DNA of 64,000 nt from Sedimenticola hydrogenitrophicus (GCF_025175675.1 NZ_JANIOA010000016.1:1-64000), one strand, 5' to 3'; counted from the first letter of the stretch, positions 1-8,591 are shown. Made by a program: numbers and translations. Notes: a model not told the origin generated them from the letters alone.

Positions 1-98
1 AAACCATTAAACACTACATGACCAATATCCTGCAGAAGTCACAAGTGCGAAACCGGGTTGAGGCGGCCTTGCTTGCCCGGCAGGCGACCGAATCCTGA
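1..98 (+). CDS. LuxR/NarL-family response regulator, C-terminal end (5' partial)
   Basis: The first 98 bases encode about 31 residues ending in TGA; the gene begins outside the window. The peptide contains TIKHYMTNILQK and VRNRVEAALLA, which match the last helices of the GerE/LuxR DNA-binding domain of NarL/FixJ-type response regulators. The recognition helix residues just before HYMTNIL fit this family. Only the DNA-binding end is visible, so the signal and target are unknown. It is too short to appear as an independent open reading frame, but the family match is clear. Confidence 0.8.
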   Translation, partial: TIKHYMTNILQKSQVRNRVEAALLARQATES

Positions 99-256
99 AT
101 GCGCAGGGTGGTATTGCCCGCCGGCCGTTCGGTTGGTAATGGCCACCTCAAACCGCCCGTGCGCCTGACGGACGGGTTTAGCTGCAGAGCTGTTTATGGG
201 CTTAAACCGGGAATGCAATCCCCCTGTAACACATCGAATCTTCAGGGTTTTCATTA

Positions 257-273
257 TTGGCGGAGAGCGAGGG
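257..273 (-). repeat. duplicated 3' end of the neighbouring tRNA-Ser
   Basis: The 17 bases at 257-273 are identical to 411-427, the 3' end of tRNA-Ser including its encoded CCA. Beyond the identity the two sequences diverge. The 137 bases between the copies hold small inverted repeats (AGCTCC/GGAGCT near 280; CGTGGGC/GCCCACG at about 358-380) and no gene. Direct copies of a tRNA 3' end are the usual footprint of tRNA-targeted integration, but no integrase is present. Confidence 0.7.
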
Positions 274-410
274 ATGAGCTCCCTGCGGTCGCTGGAGCTA
301 CGCGCTGCGCGCTGCGCGCTCCGCGATCGAACCTGCTTTTGAATCGAGGGTTCGAATCGTGGGCTGATCGGCTGCCCACGATTACCAACTTCATTGGTTG
401 TTGACAAATT

Positions 411-501
411 TGGCGGAGAGCGAGGGATTCGAACCCTCGATACGCTACTAACGTATACACACTTTCCAGGCGTGCTCCTTCAGCCACTCGGACAGCTCTC
501 C
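411..501 (-). tRNA. tRNA-Ser (GGA anticodon)
   Basis: Read on the minus strand, the sequence starts GGAGAGC and ends GCTCTCC-G-CCA, giving a 7-bp acceptor stem with CCA encoded at 413-411. The anticodon stem CACGC/GTGTG encloses the loop CTGGAAA, so the anticodon is GGA, reading UCC/UCU serine codons. A long variable arm, typical of tRNA-Ser, and a T arm GAGGG-TTCGAAT-CCCTC are present. No T-rich terminator is evident downstream. The 190 bases upstream (502-691) hold no gene and probably include its promoter, which I could not place. Confidence 0.95.
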
Positions 502-691
502 AGATTGTTTTTTCAGCTCCTTGCCGATACAAGCGCCGCGTAGGCGGGCTCGTTACCCGGGCTTGCGCCCTCGCCCCTTTGGGCAAAACCAGCGCGCAGA
601 AATATACGTCCCTCCGCGTCTCTGATTTTTGGAGGCGCAAGGGTATACCAGAACGCCCGTGGGCGCAATGCCGTCGGGGCAGATTATCGGG

Positions 692-1162
692 TTAGATATG
701 ATGGCTCATTGGCAGCTGTTTGGAATCTTTCAGCAGATTCCTGAACTCCTCCCCCGTCATTCTGATCAGAGCCCGGTGGTCGCCGGCCTCAAAATAGATT
801 TCCGGTTGATCGAGCAGTAAGGGGTCAACCCAGGTGTCAATCCCGTAGGCTTCGCCAATGGGCGGCATGGCACCTACTTCGCAGTCGGAAAATGCGCCCG
901 CCATCTCACTCTCCGTGATCAGCTGCAGTCGGTGTTTCACCAGTTCGCTGAGTTTGTTGAGCTCCAGCCGATGGGTCGCCGGGATGACGGCCAGCAGATA
1001 CCGGTCTTCGTCACCCAACAGCACGCTTTTGGCCAGCCGGTCACCCGGCACGTGAGCAACTTCCGAAGTTTCCAGCGCCGAGTTTGTCCGCACATGTTCA
1101 ATCACCTGATAGGTTGAACCATGATCAGTCAGATACTCTTTCAAGGTAATTGCGATTCCCAT
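692..1162 (-). CDS. YbaK/EbsC-family aminoacyl-tRNA deacylase-like protein
   Basis: The 156-residue product matches the YbaK/prolyl-tRNA synthetase-associated domain, which hydrolyses mischarged aminoacyl-tRNAs in the cytoplasm. Visible hallmarks are the conserved lysine in LAKSVLL (K45) and the GAMPPIG loop at 97-103. An in-frame start 16 codons upstream exists, but ATG at 1162 has a strong GAGGAGG ribosome binding site seven bases before it and gives the usual family length. It stands alone beside tRNA-Ser. Substrate specificity (Cys-tRNA, Ala-tRNA or other) cannot be read from the sequence. Confidence 0.8.
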   Translation of the reverse strand: MGIAITLKEYLTDHGSTYQVIEHVRTNSALETSEVAHVPGDRLAKSVLLGDEDRYLLAVIPATHRLELNKLSELVKHRLQLITESEMAGAFSDCEVGAMPPIGEAYGIDTWVDPLLLDQPEIYFEAGDHRALIRMTGEEFRNLLKDSKQLPMSHHI

Positions 1163-1399
1163 AACGCCTCCTCTGCCGAGATGCTGGTCCGTTCTGCATT
1201 TCGGCATCACTTCTTCAAACCAATCAACAGGTTATCAACCGCAACATGATCACTCTCGCAGTCGTACTCCGCCCGCAGATCACAGCTCGAATCACATGGC
1301 AGGCTAACAGACCTCACACAACACATTTCCTACTTCCCCTGTGCCTGGTTAAAGTATAGTCCCTGACACATGGGGTAACTGATACCGGGATTTTTTTCG

Positions 1400-2236
1400 A
1401 TGACCAATAAGAAGAAAGTGAAGAAAAAGCATAAAGGACCGTATTTAGCCGATCAGGCAGACCGTCACCGGCTCTATGAACTCTCTGTCCAGTACGCCGC
1501 ATCGGAGATAGAGTTCGTTGATGAGACGTACAAATCGATACGCGGCAACAAGGCACAACTGCTTCGGGAAGATTTCTGCGGGACCGCCAATGTCTGTTGC
1601 GAGTGGGTGCGCCATCGCAAGGGGAATCGCGCCATCGGCGTCGATCTTGATCGCGAGGTGCTGGCCTGGGGCCAGGAGCATAAGCTCTCCGAACTGAGTC
1701 GGGGCCAACGCAAGCGGATCGCGCTGATCGAAGAGGATGTCCTGCAGGTCGAAACCGAAGCCCCGGATATCGTCTCCGCGATGAATTTCAGCTATTGGCT
1801 GTTCAAGGGACGACAGGAGCTGAAGCGGTATTTCAGTCGGATCAGGGAGACGCTGGACGAGCAGGGTATTTTCTTTCTTGACGCCTACGGGGGTTACGAC
1901 TCGTTCAGGGAGCTGGAGGAGGAGCGGGAGATCAATGACGGTGAATTCACCTATATCTGGGAGCAGGAGCGCTACGATCCGGTGACCGGCGGCTTGATCT
2001 GCCACATCCATTTCGCCTTCCCGGACGGGTCCAGACTGGAGCGCGCCTTCAGTTACGACTGGCGGCTCTGGACCCTGCCGGAGATCAGGGACCTGCTGGA
2101 GGAGGCGGGTTTCAGCAAGGTCACTATCTACTGGCAGGGCTGGGATGAGGACGGCGAGCCCGATGGCATTTTCGTGCCCGCCACCACCGGGGAGGCCGAC
2201 GCCGGCTGGATCTGCTATATTTCCGCGGAAAAATAA
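1400..2236 (+). CDS. class I SAM-dependent methyltransferase
   Basis: The 278-residue protein has a basic, lysine-rich N-terminus (residues 3-12) followed by a Rossmann methyltransferase core. Motif I is the unusual EDFCGTA (58-64), and the acidic strand-2 motif GVDLD at 80-84 should bind the SAM ribose. The central AMNFSYWLF and FLDAYGG segments are typical of an uncharacterised proteobacterial methyltransferase family. The substrate is unknown. The gene is monocistronic in appearance: 189 bases upstream (1211-1399) and 147 downstream contain no other gene. Confidence 0.75.
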   Translation: MTNKKKVKKKHKGPYLADQADRHRLYELSVQYAASEIEFVDETYKSIRGNKAQLLREDFCGTANVCCEWVRHRKGNRAIGVDLDREVLAWGQEHKLSELSRGQRKRIALIEEDVLQVETEAPDIVSAMNFSYWLFKGRQELKRYFSRIRETLDEQGIFFLDAYGGYDSFRELEEEREINDGEFTYIWEQERYDPVTGGLICHIHFAFPDGSRLERAFSYDWRLWTLPEIRDLLEEAGFSKVTIYWQGWDEDGEPDGIFVPATTGEADAGWICYISAEK

Positions 2237-2383
2237 TCCGTACCGCAGGACCATATAACTCACGATTCTTCTTATATGCCTATTTGATATTTTTATTACT
2301 GAATAAGTAAGTCTAAGGTTGTCCTCAGTAAATTGCCGGCCGCCCAACCGCGGCGCACCCATTATCTACCTGAGGAGCAACCC

Positions 2384-3127
2384 ATGAGCATTTCCATTCT
2401 GGATGTCCAACGTCTGGCGACCACCCACGATGATCGCTCCCCCGAGGAGATCATCAGCCTGGCACTGGAGACTGTCGACAACATCGCCATCTCCTTCAGT
2501 GGTGCGGAAGATGTGGTGCTGATCGACATGGCGGTCCAGATCAACCCCAATGTCAAGGTGTTCTCCCTCGATACCGGGCGTCTGCACCCGGAAACCTACC
2601 GCTACCTGGAAACGGTGCGCAACCACTACGGCATCGAGCTCGATGTGGTCTCCCCGGTCGGCGCCGACGTGGAGAAGCTGGTACGGGAGAAGGGGCTCTA
2701 CAGCTTTTACCAGGATGGCCACAAGGAGTGCTGCACGGTACGCAAGGTGGCACCTCTGCGCCGCAAGCTGGCCACCCTGAGCGGCTGGATCACCGGTCAG
2801 CGCAAGGACCAGAGCGTCGGCACCCGCACCGAGATCCCGGTGATTCAGGAGGACCCCTCTTTCTCCACCGAGGACAACAAGCTGCTCAAGTTCAACCCGC
2901 TGGCCAACTGGACCTCCGCCCAGGTCTGGGAGTACATCCGCAGCAACGAGGTGCCCTACAACCCATTGCACGCCCAGGGATTCGTCAGCATCGGCTGCGA
3001 GCCCTGCACCCGCGCCGTGCTGCCCAACCAGCATGAGCGTGAAGGTCGCTGGTGGTGGGAAGACGCGGTCGACAAGGAGTGCGGTCTGCACGCCGGCAAT
3101 GTCGCAGCCAGGGCGGCTGCCCGCTAA
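2384..3127 (+). CDS. cysH: adenylylsulfate (APS) reductase, assimilatory, [4Fe-4S] type
   Basis: This 247-residue enzyme reduces activated sulfate to sulfite. It has both cysteine pairs that bind the iron-sulfur cluster in APS reductases, CC at 116-117 and CEPC at 205-208, plus the catalytic ECGLH motif with C233. Enterobacterial PAPS reductases lack the cluster cysteines, so APS is the expected substrate. ATG 2384 follows GAGGAGCAACCC; an upstream in-frame start lacks this signal. It opens an operon with a CxxC protein, a TSUP transporter and sulfite reductase, which provides the next pathway step. Confidence 0.93.
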   Translation: MSISILDVQRLATTHDDRSPEEIISLALETVDNIAISFSGAEDVVLIDMAVQINPNVKVFSLDTGRLHPETYRYLETVRNHYGIELDVVSPVGADVEKLVREKGLYSFYQDGHKECCTVRKVAPLRRKLATLSGWITGQRKDQSVGTRTEIPVIQEDPSFSTEDNKLLKFNPLANWTSAQVWEYIRSNEVPYNPLHAQGFVSIGCEPCTRAVLPNQHEREGRWWWEDAVDKECGLHAGNVAARAAAR

Positions 3128-3169
3128 ATCAGGCCGACTAAATCAGGCCCGCCAAATCAGGAGAACGTC

Positions 3170-3508
3170 ATGGCCTTTATTACGATGGTGAAGAAGCTGA
3201 CCCGCGACGGACAACCCTGTTCCAAGTGCCGGGATGTGGAAGCCCGGATGCATCGTGAAGGTCTGTTCGACCAGATCGACCGGGTGGTGATCGCCCAGGA
3301 AGGTGACCTGAGTAGTGAAGGCATGCGTCTGGCGGAGATCTACCAGGTCGATCGGGCGCCGTTCTTTCTGGTGGCCGACGACAGCGGCGACGTGCGTGTC
3401 TACACCGTCTACTTCAAGCTGTTGCGCGAGGTTCTGAAACCGGCCCAGGAGAAGCGGCCCGCCCTGTCCGGGCTGCTCAATCCGACACCGGCGGCCGAAT
3501 TTATCTAG
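3170..3508 (+). CDS. thioredoxin-fold protein with a CSKC motif
   Basis: The 112-residue cytoplasmic protein carries a redox-type CxxC (C17-S-K-C20) near the N-terminus, followed by a small alpha/beta domain with the cis-proline-like stretch RAPFFLV. No signal peptide is seen. It lies 42 bp after cysH and 24 bp before a transporter in the same direction. APS reductase requires a thioredoxin or glutaredoxin as electron donor, so a dedicated reductant is a reasonable inference. It resembles glutaredoxin/thioredoxin-like proteins but is not a standard TrxA. Confidence 0.6.
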   Translation: MAFITMVKKLTRDGQPCSKCRDVEARMHREGLFDQIDRVVIAQEGDLSSEGMRLAEIYQVDRAPFFLVADDSGDVRVYTVYFKLLREVLKPAQEKRPALSGLLNPTPAAEFI

Positions 3509-3532
3509 CGCACCTGACGATAAGGATCAGCC

Positions 3533-4309
3533 ATGGATCCGCTGTTCACCCTGGCAGGTTTTGTGGTGGGGATTTGCGTTGGCCTGACCGGTGTCGGTGG
3601 CGGCGCATTGATGACCCCGATCCTGGTGATGGGCTTCGGCATACCCACGGCGCTGGCCGTGGGCACCGACCTGATTTACGCCGCCATCACCAAGGCAAGC
3701 GGGGTCTGGTTCCATGGGCGTAAGGGCAGCATCCGCTGGCCGCTGGTGGGTTATCTGGCCCTCGGCAGCCTGCCGGCGACCGTGATAACCGTGCTGTTGC
3801 TCGACCAGCTACAGCCGAGTGGCGATCACGAACGACTGATTACGGCAGCCCTGAGCGTGACGCTGATTTTCACCTCGCTGGTGCTGCTGCTGAAAGAACG
3901 AATCGCCAGGCGATTGGAGAACGGCAACTCGCGAACAGCCGCCTGGATACGATTTTACCGGACCCGGCTGCTGATTCTGCTCGGGGCGCTGCTGGGGGTG
4001 CTGGTCACCCTCTCCTCGGTGGGTGCCGGGGCACTGACGGCGGCCATCCTGTTTCTGCTCTATCCCCGCATGCCGGCGATTGCGGTCGTGGGGACCGACC
4101 TGGCCCACGCGGTGCCGCTGGCCGCTCTCGGTGGTCTCGGCCACCTGCAGCTGGGTAACGTGGATCTTACCCTGCTCGGCAGCCTGCTGCTGGGTTCGAT
4201 ACCCGGCACGGCGCTCGGCAGCCAGCTGGGGATACACCTCCCGGAACGGATGTTGCGCCGGGGACTGGCCGGGCTGCTGTTTCTGACCGGCCTCAAGTTT
4301 GCTTTTTAG
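3533..4309 (+). CDS. TSUP-family membrane transporter (TauE/SafE-like)
   Basis: The 258-residue hydrophobic protein has the two-repeat architecture of the TauE/SafE family: a glycine-rich GLTGVGGGALMTPIL loop near the N-terminus and a second GTDLAHAVPLAALGG repeat in the C-terminal half, with about eight predicted membrane helices. Family members export or import sulfite, sulfoacetate or other sulfur anions. Its position between the APS reductase and sulfite reductase genes suggests sulfate uptake or sulfite release, but direction and substrate are inference. An ATG preceded by AAGGATCAGCC supports the start. Confidence 0.8.
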   Translation: MDPLFTLAGFVVGICVGLTGVGGGALMTPILVMGFGIPTALAVGTDLIYAAITKASGVWFHGRKGSIRWPLVGYLALGSLPATVITVLLLDQLQPSGDHERLITAALSVTLIFTSLVLLLKERIARRLENGNSRTAAWIRFYRTRLLILLGALLGVLVTLSSVGAGALTAAILFLLYPRMPAIAVVGTDLAHAVPLAALGGLGHLQLGNVDLTLLGSLLLGSIPGTALGSQLGIHLPERMLRRGLAGLLFLTGLKFAF

Positions 4310-4335
4310 TGTTTAACTGACCATTGGAGTCAACC

Positions 4336-6399
4336 ATGATCACTGCAGCCAACCCGCTGATCGACTCGAAGGATTTCGATGACTACGAGCAGCACCTGCA
4401 GAACTACCTGCAGGGCAACCTGGACCCACACCGGTTTGTGGCCATTCGCCTCAATCTCGGTATCTATGCCCAGCGGCAGGATGGCATGTGTATGGTCAGG
4501 GCCAAGCTCCCGGGCGGACGCATGAACCCTCGTCAGCTGCTCGGCTTTGCCGAGGCGGCGGAGAAGCACTCTGGCACCACCAACGTGCACATCACCACCC
4601 GGCAGGATATCCAGTTCCATTTTGTGCCGCTGGAGCGTACGCCCCAGCTGCAGCGCACCCTGGCGGAGTACGGCATCGCCACCCGCGAGGCCGGCGGCAA
4701 TACGGTGCGCAACATCACCGGCTGCGCCCTCTCCGGCGCCTGCCCGGCGGAGCACGTGGACATCAATGCCTATATCGACAAGGTGGCGAACTACTTCATC
4801 CGCCACCCGCTGACGGCCTCCATGCCGCGCAAGTTCAAGCTGAGCTTCTCCGCCTGCGAATCCGACTGCGCCAACGGCCTGGTGCATGACCTCGGGGTCA
4901 TTGCCACCCGCAAGGACGGACGTCCCGGTTTCCGCCTGCTGGCGGCCGGCGGCCTGGGCGGCAAGCCCAAGGAGGCGATCGTGCTGGAGTCCTTCATCGA
5001 GGAGAATCAGCTGATCCCGGCCATCGAGGCGGTGCTGTCGGTGCATGACAAGTACTCCGACCGCAAGCGCAAGATGCGCTCGCGTATCAAGTTCCTGCTG
5101 GACCGCTTTGGCGCCGAAGGTTTTATCGAGAAATACCGTGCCGAATATACCCGCACCTCCAACGCCTACAGCCCGGAGGCAGCGCCCATCGGTGTGTGGC
5201 GCGAGCGCAGCATCGACGGCAGCCAAGTCAAGACCACCCTGCGGGCACCCACCGCCCAGCACCAGGAGGACCTGAACATCCTGCCGGTCAGCGTGCCCGA
5301 CGGCCGGCTGGAGATCGAGACCCTGCGCGGTCTCGCCGACCTGCTGGTCAAGGAGGGTCTGCACGACATCCGCACCACCGCGGACCAGAACCTGAGCATT
5401 TTCAATGTGCCCACCGACAAGCTCGGCAGCCTCACCGTGGCGCTCAAGGCGCTGGGGCTGAAACTGCCGCGCTGCGGCGATCTGGTGGTCTCCTGCCCCG
5501 GCACCGCCACCTGCCCGCTCGGTATCACCGCCTCGCGGCAGATGGCACCGCGGCTGAGCGGTGGCGTAGGCGACCTGAGCGTGCGCGTCAACGGCTGCCA
5601 GAACGGCTGCGCCAACGCCACCATCTCGGATATCGGCCTCTACGGCAAGGGCCGGCGCCATCACGGCCGGCTGGTGCCCAGCTACACCCTGCAGCTGGGG
5701 GGTAACGGCAGCGAAGGCGGCAGCATCGGCCTCACCGGTCCGGACATTCCCGCCGTGCGCGTGCCCTCGGCCGTGAGCCTGCTGCATGACAGCTATCATG
5801 CCGATCGCCAGGCGAATGAGAGCTTCCGCGATTGGGCTCACCGCGAAGGACGTGAATACTTCGACGAGTTGCTGGGCCACCTGAGCAACGTGGGAGCGAT
5901 GGAGCTGCCGTTCCTCACCCGCGACCACGGCGACAGCAGCGTGTTCAAGGTGGAGTCCATGGGCGTCGGCGAATGTGCCGGTTCCCAGGCGGCCCCGGCC
6001 GACAAGCTGTTGCTGGATGCCCGCTACGAGTCGGATCTCAGTGTCGCCTTCGCGGCCAAGAACAAGCAGGCGGATGCCGGCGAGAGCCTGGAGAACCAGA
6101 TCACCTACTCCGGCCAGGCGCTGCTGGAGATCGCCGGACTCGATCGCTCACTGAAAGGTGAGGAGCAGATGTTGCCGGCCCTGCGTTCGGCCTACGGGGT
6201 GTACAAGGACGAACTGGACAAGCTGGAGCAGTTCTACGTCGAGCTGCGCTCCTTCCAGTCGACCCTGGACGAGCTGCAGCTGGCGAGCCTGATCGCTTCG
6301 GCCAGGGAGTTGACCGCCTGGGCCGGGACACGGATCGAGGAGCACAACAAGCGTCCGCATACCGCCACCGAGCAGCCCCGGTCGGGTACGGACGGCTGA
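4336..6399 (+). CDS. cysI: siroheme- and [4Fe-4S]-dependent sulfite/nitrite reductase, probably assimilatory sulfite reductase
   Basis: The 687-residue product has the duplicated ferredoxin-like/NIR_SIR organisation. Cluster and siroheme ligands are visible as C387-X5-C393 and C421-X3-C425 (NGCQNGCAN). An N-terminal half carries the related TGCALSGACPAEH and SACESDCANG motifs, giving a partial duplication with cysteines in both halves. About 150 extra residues after position 535 lie beyond the core. Sulfite rather than nitrite is inferred from its place in the cysH operon. A TTG four codons upstream is less likely than ATG 4336, which follows TTGGAGTCAACC. A flavoprotein subunit is not adjacent. 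Confidence 0.85.
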   Translation: MITAANPLIDSKDFDDYEQHLQNYLQGNLDPHRFVAIRLNLGIYAQRQDGMCMVRAKLPGGRMNPRQLLGFAEAAEKHSGTTNVHITTRQDIQFHFVPLERTPQLQRTLAEYGIATREAGGNTVRNITGCALSGACPAEHVDINAYIDKVANYFIRHPLTASMPRKFKLSFSACESDCANGLVHDLGVIATRKDGRPGFRLLAAGGLGGKPKEAIVLESFIEENQLIPAIEAVLSVHDKYSDRKRKMRSRIKFLLDRFGAEGFIEKYRAEYTRTSNAYSPEAAPIGVWRERSIDGSQVKTTLRAPTAQHQEDLNILPVSVPDGRLEIETLRGLADLLVKEGLHDIRTTADQNLSIFNVPTDKLGSLTVALKALGLKLPRCGDLVVSCPGTATCPLGITASRQMAPRLSGGVGDLSVRVNGCQNGCANATISDIGLYGKGRRHHGRLVPSYTLQLGGNGSEGGSIGLTGPDIPAVRVPSAVSLLHDSYHADRQANESFRDWAHREGREYFDELLGHLSNVGAMELPFLTRDHGDSSVFKVESMGVGECAGSQAAPADKLLLDARYESDLSVAFAAKNKQADAGESLENQITYSGQALLEIAGLDRSLKGEEQMLPALRSAYGVYKDELDKLEQFYVELRSFQSTLDELQLASLIASARELTAWAGTRIEEHNKRPHTATEQPRSGTDG

Positions 6400-6423
6400 G
6401 CTGCTTCACCCACCCCGCCCGAC

Positions 6424-6450
6424 AACGCCCCCGCTTGGGGGCGTTTTTTT
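6424..6450 (+). terminator. rho-independent terminator after the cysH-cysI operon
   Basis: A perfect ACGCCCCC/GGGGGCGT stem with a four-base loop is followed by seven Ts, 25 bases after the cysI stop codon. It closes the rightward sulfate-assimilation operon. Confidence 0.95.
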
Positions 6451-6629
6451 ACCCAACCCGCCGTGCATGACCCGGCCACTGGACCGAACCGACCGCTTTG
6501 GCGTGTAGGGCAGCCTGTGGGTGCCGCCCCGAAAGTTCGATGTGGTGTCGGGTATAACCCTATATCCAGAACGAGAAGCCGCCAGGTATGCATTCCCACG
6601 CGGAGCGTGGCAATGAGGAACAATCCGCA

Positions 6630-6832
6630 GTAACTGCTCACGGGGTGATTGGCCTGCCTTGTTGGTCGATCTTGATGGCGCCTCGAATCCGGCCCCTTTT
6701 TCAGCGCCTGCCCATACTCGCTTCGCTCAGACAAGGGCAGGCTTGAATCTGAAAAAGGGGCCGGATTCGAGGAAACAAGCCATCGCGTTAGGCCAACAAG
6801 GCAGGGCAATCACTTACAGACCGGGTGAGTAG
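6630..6832. repeat. family A inverted-repeat element, copy 1 (full length)
   Basis: About 203 bases form one long imperfect palindrome. The left end reads GTAACTGCTCACGGGG; the right end is a mutated reverse complement ending GGGTGAGTAG. Inner arms share GATTGGCCTGCCTTGTTGG and TCGAATCCGGCCCC. It has no coding capacity and shares sequence with 38826-38960, 47073-47140, 56377-56452 and 58623-58828. It occupies the space between the cys terminator and the phaB terminator. Confidence 0.85.
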
Positions 6833-6922
6833 ATATATCCAGAGTGAATGCCGTGAAATAAGCTGAACACAGCGCCCAAAGCCGCTCCAGGCCATCCCTG
6901 GATAAAGCCGCTCCCGGCCATT

Positions 6923-6977
6923 GCATCCTCGGCTCCGTAAACGGTACATGGCATCCTCGGCTCCGTAAACAGTACAT
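6923..6977. repeat. two tandem 27-bp repeats
   Basis: The unit GCATCCTCGGCTCCGTAAAC, followed by one variable base and GTACAT, occurs twice, differing at a single position and separated by one base. The surrounding 6833-7038 contains several short related segments (CATCCCTGGA, CATCCCTGTA) but no gene. The function is unknown. Confidence 0.75.
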
Positions 6978-7038
6978 CCCTGTACCACTCCTCCTGACCA
7001 CTCCTCATGGCGTCCGCGGCATAGGTCCATCCCTGGAC

Positions 7039-7067
7039 AAAAAAATGCCCGGCGGGGGTGCCGGGCA
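7039..7067 (-). terminator. rho-independent terminator after phaB
   Basis: On the minus strand TGCCCGGC and GCCGGGCA form an 8-bp stem with a six-base loop, followed by seven Ts. It lies 47 bases past the phaB stop and ends the leftward phasin-phaB operon. Confidence 0.95.
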
Positions 7068-7113
7068 AAACTCTCTATAAACAACAAGAGAGGAGGAGGA
7101 TTTGTTTACAAAA

Positions 7114-7863
7114 TCAATGTACGAAGAGCGCGCCGTTGACCGGAATGTTGGCCCCGGTGAGGTAGGCCTGATCATCGGCCGCCAGGAAAGCAACAGCCGA
7201 GGCGATCTCTTCCGGGGTGCCCATGCGCCCCATGGGGATGCCGGAGATGATGGCCTGACGCACGTCGTCGCGCATCGCGGCGGTCATGGCGGTCTCGATA
7301 TAGCCCGGTGAAACCGTATTGGCGGTCACACCCTTGGCGGCGCCCTCATGGGCCAGCGCCATGGTGAAACCGTGGATGCCCGCCTTGGCGGCCGAGTAGT
7401 TGGTCTGACCAAACTGACCCCGTTGACCATTCACCGAGGAGATGTTGATGATGCGGCCAAAACCCCGGTTCAGCATCCCTTCCCAGGCCGGTTTGGTGAC
7501 ATAGAAGGCGCTGTTCAGGTTGGTGTTAATCACCGCATCCCAGCTTTCGGCGTCCATCCGTTTCATGGTCTTGTCGCGGGTGATGCCGGCGCAGTTGACG
7601 ATGATATCCACCGGACCGAACTCCTTCTCGACCTCCGCCACCATGCGGGCGCTATCCTCGGCGGAAGCGACGTCGCAGACCGCGAGCGCCACATCGACAC
7701 CGGCTTCCGTCCGCGCCTTGCTCCACTCGACCAGCTTGTCCTCTTCGGCAGGATGGTAGGTCGCGACGACCCGGACTCCCTGTTTTGCCAGACGCTCGCA
7801 GATTGCGGTACCGATACCACCCACGCCACCGGTCACGATAGCCAGACGTTTGCTTTCATTCAT
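7114..7863 (-). CDS. phaB: acetoacetyl-CoA reductase (NADPH)
   Basis: The 249-residue short-chain dehydrogenase makes (R)-3-hydroxybutyryl-CoA, the monomer for PHA synthase. The cofactor loop GGVGGIG is at 12-18, the NCAG segment follows at about 89, and the catalytic ISS and YSAAK motifs are in the expected order. Close similarity to PhaB rather than FabG is supported by the GQFGQTNYSAAKAG segment and by the phasin and phaC neighbours. It lies 36 bp downstream of the phasin gene, probably co-transcribed, and ends in a strong terminator. Confidence 0.93.
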   Translation of the reverse strand: MNESKRLAIVTGGVGGIGTAICERLAKQGVRVVATYHPAEEDKLVEWSKARTEAGVDVALAVCDVASAEDSARMVAEVEKEFGPVDIIVNCAGITRDKTMKRMDAESWDAVINTNLNSAFYVTKPAWEGMLNRGFGRIINISSVNGQRGQFGQTNYSAAKAGIHGFTMALAHEGAAKGVTANTVSPGYIETAMTAAMRDDVRQAIISGIPMGRMGTPEEIASAVAFLAADDQAYLTGANIPVNGALFVH

Positions 7864-7899
7864 AACATAACTCTCTGTTTTTATTAATTTAATCGTTAT

Positions 7900-8268
7900 T
7901 CAAGCGGCTTTTGCGGACTTCTCGACCTGCTGGGTGAATACCTCAACGCCCTGCTCAACCCAGGAGCGGTAATCGTCACGCACATCGGTGGTCACCTGCA
8001 GGGTCTCGCGGCCCTTTGTCACCAGATTCTCACCAAACTGCTTGGCTACTTCCATTTCGACATTGACCAGCTCTTTGACATCTTTCAGTTCGGTGGTCGC
8101 CTTGAACATTTCGATGCCGGCGTCGACAAACAGGCCAAAGGTTTCGGTCTGCTTTGCCACCAGCTTCTCCCAGGTGCGAAGGTTCAGTTCACCCAGATTG
8201 CGAGCCGCTTCAAAACCGGCCACTCCAAACTCTTTCAGGATTTCCAGATTTACAGTAGAGGTTTTCAT
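7900..8268 (-). CDS. phaP: phasin (PHA granule-associated protein)
   Basis: This 122-residue, mostly helical protein has the phasin pattern: amphipathic helices, no cysteines, and segments such as NLEILKEFGVAGFEAARNLG. Phasins coat polyhydroxyalkanoate granules. An in-frame start 23 codons upstream is less likely than ATG 8268, preceded by AGGAACGATCAC. It is the first gene of the leftward operon with phaB. A TTGTGC-N3-GCACAA palindrome lies about 80 bp upstream of the start and may regulate it. Confidence 0.85.
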   Translation of the reverse strand: MKTSTVNLEILKEFGVAGFEAARNLGELNLRTWEKLVAKQTETFGLFVDAGIEMFKATTELKDVKELVNVEMEVAKQFGENLVTKGRETLQVTTDVRDDYRSWVEQGVEVFTQQVEKSAKAA

Positions 8269-8344
8269 GTGATCGTTCCTTTTGTGAATTACCGTATGTT
8301 GCGTTGCAGCATATCGCCCATTCCACCCGGAAGTCAAGCTTTTT

Positions 8345-8359
8345 TTGTGCGCTGCACAA
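8345..8359. promoter_or_regulatory. palindromic operator candidate, PHA locus copy 1
   Basis: The sequence TTGTGC-GCT-GCACAA is a palindrome with 6-bp arms, upstream of the leftward phasin gene. The same arms recur at 8592-8606. PhaR-type PHA regulators are known to bind TGC-rich palindromes between phasin and synthase genes; no phaR is in this window, so the binding protein is inferred. Confidence 0.55.
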
Positions 8360-8591
8360 ACGGTATTTCAAATACGTCATCCAGCAAAGGGACACGACCA
8401 CGACAGCGCAAGAACGGACCGGAACAAAAACATCACCTTATTAAATTAATATTTCCGTAACAAACGGTTAGCGTGACAAGCATACCCTTGCAGAGGAAAC
8501 CGCAGCACACTGCAGGGGCATTTTCCAATACCCCAGGGAGCCGGGCATGTCAGTGATACCGGCTGCGAATGGGTACAGAAACAGCAACTAT

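Noticed and set aside
4330-5928. Long open frame opposite to sulfite reductase
   Set aside because: It lacks family motifs and lies wholly antisense to a clear enzyme gene; such frames are common in GC-rich coding DNA.
6923-6977. CRISPR array
   Set aside because: Two adjacent repeats with no unique spacer between them; no cas genes in the window.
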